Shown here piece after piece: positions 28,883 through 33,380 of a DNA stretch of 33,380 bases (the stretch's first letter is position 1; each line of letters starts with the position of its first letter). Below the pieces are notes generated by a model. It did no database searches. It saw only the letters and a program-made list of their open reading frames with translations, and was not told the origin of the DNA. The position numbers were made by a program, and so were the translations under genes. Source of the stretch: Alphaproteobacteria bacterium (GTDB lineage: Bacteria > Pseudomonadota > Alphaproteobacteria > Rs-D84); assembly GCA_009782315.1 (NCBI GenBank), contig WRJH01000006.1, positions 1 to 33,380 of the forward strand, written 5' to 3'.

Positions 28883-28981
28883 AAAAAATCAATTGAAACA
28901 ATACATCTGCGACCCACCCCGCGCAATCTTTGATTGCGCCGGGACCCAGGTTTGCATTTGCTTCGTTCTAATTGATTTTTT
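28883..28981. repeat. Palindromic element containing the GGGTCCCG hairpin (copy 2)
   Basis: Outer arms AAAAAATCAATT/AATTGATTTTTT; inner GCGCAATC-TTT-GATTGCGC. Confidence 0.85.
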
Positions 28982-28983
28982 AA

Positions 28984-30768
28984 TTAATTCTTCTTGCGAA
29001 TTTGAATATGCACTTCCCGCAGGTTTGTTTCACCGACCGCCGACGGGCTGCCCATCATCAAATCCTGGCCGCGCTGATTTGTCGGAAATGCGACAATTTC
29101 GCGCAGGTTCGGTTCGGAAAGCATTTCACATATCAGGCGGTCGATTCCGAACGCGCATCCGCCATGCGGCGGCGCGCCGTATTGGAACGCGGTGTACATT
29201 CCGCCGAATTTTTCCTTTACCGCATCTTCGTTCATTCCGACGACGGAAAACAGTTCCAGCATGACGCGCGGATTGTAATTGCGCAGGCCGCCGGAACAAA
29301 TTTCGTGCCCGTTCAAAACCATGTCGAATTGATACGCTTTTAATGCCAAGGGGTCGGACAGGTCCAGTTTTTCCAAATCACCCTGGGGGCGCGAAAAAGG
29401 ATTGTGTCCAAACGCGATTCCGGTCGGCGAATTTTCGTCTTCTTCAAAAAACGGAAAATCTTCGACCCAGCATAATTTGAATTCTTTTTGGTCGATTTCG
29501 CACAGTTCGACGCCGAACCGGTCACGCAGGCGCCCGGCGGATTTCGCGGCAACGGATTCTTTTTCACAAATAAAGAAAATGCTGTCGCCCTTTTGCACAT
29601 TGGTCTTGACGAGAATTGCTTCGATTTGTTCCGGGGTCAATTTCTTTGCAACGGGCCCTTTTGGACCGTCTTCCGCAAATACGATATAGCCAAGTCCTCC
29701 CAGGCCCAATTCGGTTTTGGCGAATTCTTCCGTTTTATCGAACCATGAACGCGGCCGGTCCGCAGAACCCGGCGCTGGAACCGCGCGCACAACGCCGCCG
29801 GATTTCACGAAATCCGCAAAAATTGCGAATTCGGAATTTTTGAATATATCCGACACATCCGATATTATGATGGGATTGCGCAAATCCGGTTTGTCCGTGC
29901 CGTATTTCAGCATGACTTCGGAATAAGTGAAGTGCGGAATTTCGGCCACGATTTTCGCATCCGGCACCATGTGGCCGATTAATTCCGGAACCAAATCGTC
30001 GCAGACTCTCTGTATATCGCCCTGTTCCACAAACGACATTTCGATGTCCAGCTGGTAAAATTCCAGCATTCGGTCCGCGCGTAAATCTTCGTCGCGCATG
30101 CACGGCGCGATTTGAAAATACCGGTCGAATCCGGAAATCTGGATTATCTGTTTCCATTGCTGCGGCGCCTGGGGCAGCGCATAAAACATTCCGTGATGGT
30201 ACCGCGACGGAACTATAAAGTCGCGCGCGCCTTCGGGTGATGTCGCGCCCAGTATGGGCGTTTGAAATTCAGAAAATCCGAAATCCCACATTTTGTCGCG
30301 CATGAATTTGATTGCGGCATTGCGGAATAATATGTTGCGGTGCATATTTTCCCGGCGCAGGTCAAGGTAGCGGTATTTCAGCCGCAATTCTTCGTTGGTT
30401 TCTTCATCCCCGAACACCTGGAACGGCAATTGTTCGGATTCGGTCAGGATTTTGAATTCGCGCACCTTTATTTCAATCGCGCCGGTCGGGATTTTATCGT
30501 TGACGGCGGCATTGTCGCGCGCGACGACTTCGCCCGTTATTGTTATAACTGATTCCGGGCGGATTTTTTCCGCACCGGAAAGCGCCCTGTCCGCGATATC
30601 CAAAACGCATTGGGTGATTCCGTAATTGTCGCGCAGGTCGATGAAAAGCAAAGACCCGTGGTCGCGCTTTCGATGTATCCAGCCGGACAGGACGACGGTC
30701 GCGCCAACGTCGGATTTCTTTAATTCCCCGCAGGTATGGGTACGATATATTGATTTTAATGACAGCAT
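28984..30768 (-). CDS. aspS: Aspartyl-tRNA synthetase
   Basis: YRTHTCGELKKSDVGATVVLSGWIHRKRDHGSLLFIDLRDNYGITQ, RYLDLRRENMHRN, FSEFQTPILGATSPEGARDF, GMGID-equivalent GCAFGIDRL; ATG at 30768 preferred over the GTG at 30777. Confidence 0.97.
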   Translation of the reverse strand: MLSLKSIYRTHTCGELKKSDVGATVVLSGWIHRKRDHGSLLFIDLRDNYGITQCVLDIADRALSGAEKIRPESVITITGEVVARDNAAVNDKIPTGAIEIKVREFKILTESEQLPFQVFGDEETNEELRLKYRYLDLRRENMHRNILFRNAAIKFMRDKMWDFGFSEFQTPILGATSPEGARDFIVPSRYHHGMFYALPQAPQQWKQIIQISGFDRYFQIAPCMRDEDLRADRMLEFYQLDIEMSFVEQGDIQRVCDDLVPELIGHMVPDAKIVAEIPHFTYSEVMLKYGTDKPDLRNPIIISDVSDIFKNSEFAIFADFVKSGGVVRAVPAPGSADRPRSWFDKTEEFAKTELGLGGLGYIVFAEDGPKGPVAKKLTPEQIEAILVKTNVQKGDSIFFICEKESVAAKSAGRLRDRFGVELCEIDQKEFKLCWVEDFPFFEEDENSPTGIAFGHNPFSRPQGDLEKLDLSDPLALKAYQFDMVLNGHEICSGGLRNYNPRVMLELFSVVGMNEDAVKEKFGGMYTAFQYGAPPHGGCAFGIDRLICEMLSEPNLREIVAFPTNQRGQDLMMGSPSAVGETNLREVHIQIRKKN

Positions 30769-30772
30769 GGTC

Positions 30773-30901
30773 GGCACCTTTTGTTTTCGTTATCCCAGGG
30801 GCGATGAATTCCACCGCGGTGCCACCCTGATTTTTATCTTGTATGTCCTGCCATCCCTGCTCTCTCGTTTGTCAGACGCGTCATCGCGGGGTCGGTTAGA
30901 C
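30773..30901 (-). promoter_or_regulatory. T-box riboswitch-like leader of aspS
   Basis: Exact core AGGGTGGCACCGCG (30828-30815), antiterminator helix CAGGG/CCCTG (30829-30825 with 30800-30796), AGAGA and GATG motifs upstream. Confidence 0.8.
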
Positions 30902-30907
30902 ATTCAA

Positions 30908-30935
30908 AGTATAGACGACTTTTCCCAAAAATCAA
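30908..30935 (-). promoter_or_regulatory. Sigma70-like promoter of the aspS leader
   Basis: TTGATT - 16 nt - TATACT on the minus strand. Confidence 0.6.
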
Positions 30936-30976
30936 GTTGATTTTCGAATTACTATTGTTATAATGCCTTTCGTCAG

Positions 30977-31101
30977 AAATCAATATGAATGCGTTAGATG
31001 CTGCGTATTGCGAAGTTTTTGACGCGGCGGAGTGTATTCAATATACACGACCCGCGCAAAAACGAGTAAACGCAAAGCAGATAATGAATTCAGATTGATT
31101 T
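30977..31101. repeat. Long imperfect palindrome directly upstream of tRNA-Thr (copy 2)
   Basis: AAATCAATaTGAAT/ATTCAgATTGATTT outer arms; CTGC/GCAG, TGCG/CGCA, GTTTTT/AAAAAC, CGCGG/CCGCG, GTGTAT/ATACAC inner pairs. Confidence 0.9.
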
Positions 31102-31105
31102 ATGG

Positions 31106-31179
31106 GCCCCCATAGTATAATGGTAGAACACGTCCTTGGTAAGGACGAGACGCAAGTCCGATTCTTGCTGGGGGCACCA
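31106..31179 (+). tRNA. tRNA-Thr (GGT)
   Basis: GCCCCCA/TGGGGGC acceptor, CGTCC-TTGGTAA-GGACG anticodon arm, GCAAG-TCCGATT-CTTGC T-arm, encoded CCA. Confidence 0.96.
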
Positions 31180-31295
31180 CCCTTCGCGTCTGCGACGCTT
31201 CGGGTGGCAGGCCACCCGAATAGCGGAGAAGTGAACCGCGAAGGAGTGTCGCCCGAAGCGCAAAGCGCGAAGGGGGACAAAGGCCGGGCCCTACC
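31177..31295 (+). repeat. tRNA-trailing structured element (copy B)
   Basis: CCACCCTTCGCGTCtgcGACGCTTCGGGTGG hairpin starting at the tRNA CCA; similar to 13638-13755. Confidence 0.75.
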
Positions 31296-31365
31296 CCTGC
31301 TTTCTTTTCCTATCGTTTTATGATATAATGCCTGGGTGTTTGTTCCCAATTTATAAAGGCCTGAA

Positions 31366-32565
31366 ATGACAAAATCACCCGCCCTGCCCAACGATTCCAA
31401 ACTGCTTTTGGCCATCCATTCGCTGCACAAGATTTCCAGCCTGTTCCTGGGCACCTTTCTGATTTCGTTCATAATGCAGAATTCCGTAAATGAAATCCTA
31501 TCCGTTTCCTTGTACGAACTGTTCACGCACATGGCATTGGGGGTTGGATTTTTTATCCTTGCCGACTGGGTCAAAAGAAAAGACAAGGTTTCCGTTTTCA
31601 AACTTAACCTGATTCCAAAGATAATCTGCCTGGGGGCGATCGTGTTCTTAAAAGAATCCATAATTCATTATATCGTTCCGCTGGCGATTGTGTACGGAAT
31701 GCACGTGGCGTTGTACTGGTCTCCATTGCACGTTATGACCGGCGAAAAAATCCCGGCCGACCTGATGTCGCGGTTTGTCAGCTATCGTTCGCTGGTCAGC
31801 CGCGTGACAAAGGTTGTCGCGCCGCTTATCCTGGGGCTGTTCATCACTGCGGGTTCGTACGAAGACATGGCCGTGGCGCTTTTGGTTTTGTGCTTTGTGG
31901 AATTCGGGCTGATGTTTTTTATGAAGCCGTCGATGCACAGGTTAAAGAAAAAAGTGGACCTTTTCGGATTCTGGCGCTGCATGATGCGGTTTCCGGTTAT
32001 CCGGCGGCTGTTTTTTATCGAAACATTGCGCGGATTTTCCATAGACGGCGCGCTGGGCACCATCGTCATAATGTATACGGTTTATATGTTCAAGACCGAC
32101 CTGAACCTGGGTATATTCACCACTATATTCTCTATATTTGCAATCGGCACCGCTTTTCTTTTCGGCAGGTTCGGCAGAAAGTCGGCCTTTTCGCGGTTGA
32201 TGTTCGCATCTACTTTGGCGGCATTGTGCAGTTTGGCGCTGTTCGTCACGTACACGTCCGAAATAACGTTTTTGATATATAATTTCGTATACGTGACCGC
32301 CATCGCGGTCATGGATATAATCGCCGAAACCAACATGTACTGTCTGTCCAAATCGAAATGCGTGACAAAGAACCATAAAGTCGAATACTTTCTTTTCCGG
32401 GAATCCGCGCTGAACGCCGGCCGCACGGTTGCGTATACCAGCCTGTTTTTGGTCGGAATATTCGGCGGATACGAATGGCTGCGCTGGTACCTGGTGGTTT
32501 TGACGGCGGCAATCGTCATGGTCGGGTTCATGTCCATACGGATAAACAGTTGCATAAATAACTAG
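31366..32565 (+). CDS. MFS-like transporter / multi-TM membrane protein
   Basis: About 10-12 hydrophobic segments and MFS-like loop SRFVSYRSLVSRVTKVVAPLILGLF. Confidence 0.65.
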   Translation: MTKSPALPNDSKLLLAIHSLHKISSLFLGTFLISFIMQNSVNEILSVSLYELFTHMALGVGFFILADWVKRKDKVSVFKLNLIPKIICLGAIVFLKESIIHYIVPLAIVYGMHVALYWSPLHVMTGEKIPADLMSRFVSYRSLVSRVTKVVAPLILGLFITAGSYEDMAVALLVLCFVEFGLMFFMKPSMHRLKKKVDLFGFWRCMMRFPVIRRLFFIETLRGFSIDGALGTIVIMYTVYMFKTDLNLGIFTTIFSIFAIGTAFLFGRFGRKSAFSRLMFASTLAALCSLALFVTYTSEITFLIYNFVYVTAIAVMDIIAETNMYCLSKSKCVTKNHKVEYFLFRESALNAGRTVAYTSLFLVGIFGGYEWLRWYLVVLTAAIVMVGFMSIRINSCINN

Positions 32566-32633
32566 CATTTTCGATAAATCTGTTGTATAGAACCACAAGC
32601 AGGGAAAGAGAGTTATCAAAAGGAACCAAAGCC

Positions 32634-33380
32634 GTGAACTATCCAAACCAGTCCGAGCGTCCCGAACTTTTCAAAATAATGAACGAAGAAATAGCCCGCG
32701 TAAAGGCGACCGTCAAACCGGGGGAACAGGTACTGCTGGCCCTGTCCGGCGGGGTTGATTCGTTCGTCACCGCCGTAATGATACACGATGCAATCGGCGA
32801 CCGGTTAAAATGCGTGTTCGTGGACCACGGCGGAATGCGCAAAGGCGAAGCGGACGCGATAAAGACCCTGTTTACGGAGCGCTTTGGCACTAATTTCATC
32901 GCGGTGGACGCGTCCAAAGAATACTTAAAAGCAATCCGCGGCGTCACCGATTCCGAAGAGTTGCGCAAAATAATCGGCAAAAAATTTATCGAAGTGTTCG
33001 CGGCCGCGGCCGGCCGGTTTGATAATATTAAATATTTCGGCCAGGGAACTATAAAAACGGACCTGGACGAAAGCGGCGCGGACGGGCATAAATTCGTAAA
33101 GACGCACCATAACACCGGAATCGACGCGCTTGTCGCCGAACGCGGCTGGGAACTGGTCGAACCGTTAAAACGGTTTAATAAAGAAGAAGTCCGAACGGTG
33201 GGCAGCTGGCTGGGCATTCCGTTGCCTCATCTGAACCGCCAGCCGTTTCCGGGACCGGGCAATTATCTGCGCGTTATCGGCGGTGCGGTTACGGCCAAAG
33301 ATTTGAAAACGGTTTCCGAATTCGATTCAATCGTCCGCAAAAGTATTGAACATTATTATTTGCCGGACGCAAAGCAATAC
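32634..33380 (+). CDS. guaA: GMP synthase ATP-pyrophosphatase subunit/domain (GuaA C-terminal type), truncated by the window end
   Basis: My translation from GTG 32634: VLLALSGGVDSFVTAVMIHDAIGDRLKCVFVDHGGMRKGE...YFGQGTIKTDLDES...KTHHNTG...ELVEPLKRFNKEEVRTVGSWLGIP...RQPFPGPGNYLRVIG; SD AAAAGGAACC. Confidence 0.88.
   Translation, partial: MNYPNQSERPELFKIMNEEIARVKATVKPGEQVLLALSGGVDSFVTAVMIHDAIGDRLKCVFVDHGGMRKGEADAIKTLFTERFGTNFIAVDASKEYLKAIRGVTDSEELRKIIGKKFIEVFAAAAGRFDNIKYFGQGTIKTDLDESGADGHKFVKTHHNTGIDALVAERGWELVEPLKRFNKEEVRTVGSWLGIPLPHLNRQPFPGPGNYLRVIGGAVTAKDLKTVSEFDSIVRKSIEHYYLPDAKQY

Noticed and set aside
31038-31661. 207 aa minus-strand ORF
   Set aside because: Runs across tRNA-Thr, its trailing element and the start of the permease; not a credible gene.

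Overview
Gene-dense window that looks like a chromosomal segment of an alphaproteobacterium, inferred from gene families (AddB, AsmA, LolCD, alpha-type AspRS); the lineage is not proven. Recognisable genes: a Cys-rich/InlB-repeat surface protein with a (GT)14 tract at its N-terminus, addB, engB, rsmI, an LpoA/LppC-like lipoprotein, pyrE-pyrF, a PagL-like protein, murI, a purE-like gene, lolD-NUDIX-lolC, a secretin-like lipoprotein, a glycosyltransferase-like gene, ftsQ, a continuous ftsA-rpe fusion ORF, tsaE, uvrB, asmA, aspS, an MFS-like permease and a truncated guaA ATP-PPase. tRNAs are Tyr(GTA), Gly(TCC) and Thr(GGT). The strongest second-look items are: (1) FtsA fused in frame to a full-length ribulose-5-phosphate 3-epimerase; (2) an exact T-box core (AGGGTGGCACCGCG) in the aspS leader, with a plausible SD-sequestering alternative helix; (3) dispersed 7-nt tandem repeats, often in inverted pairs, that insert in frame into AddB and RsmI and encode the signal-peptide cores of two lipoproteins; (4) structured repeat families next to tRNA genes, with compensatory differences between copies. 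No CRISPR array, transposase or prophage was seen.
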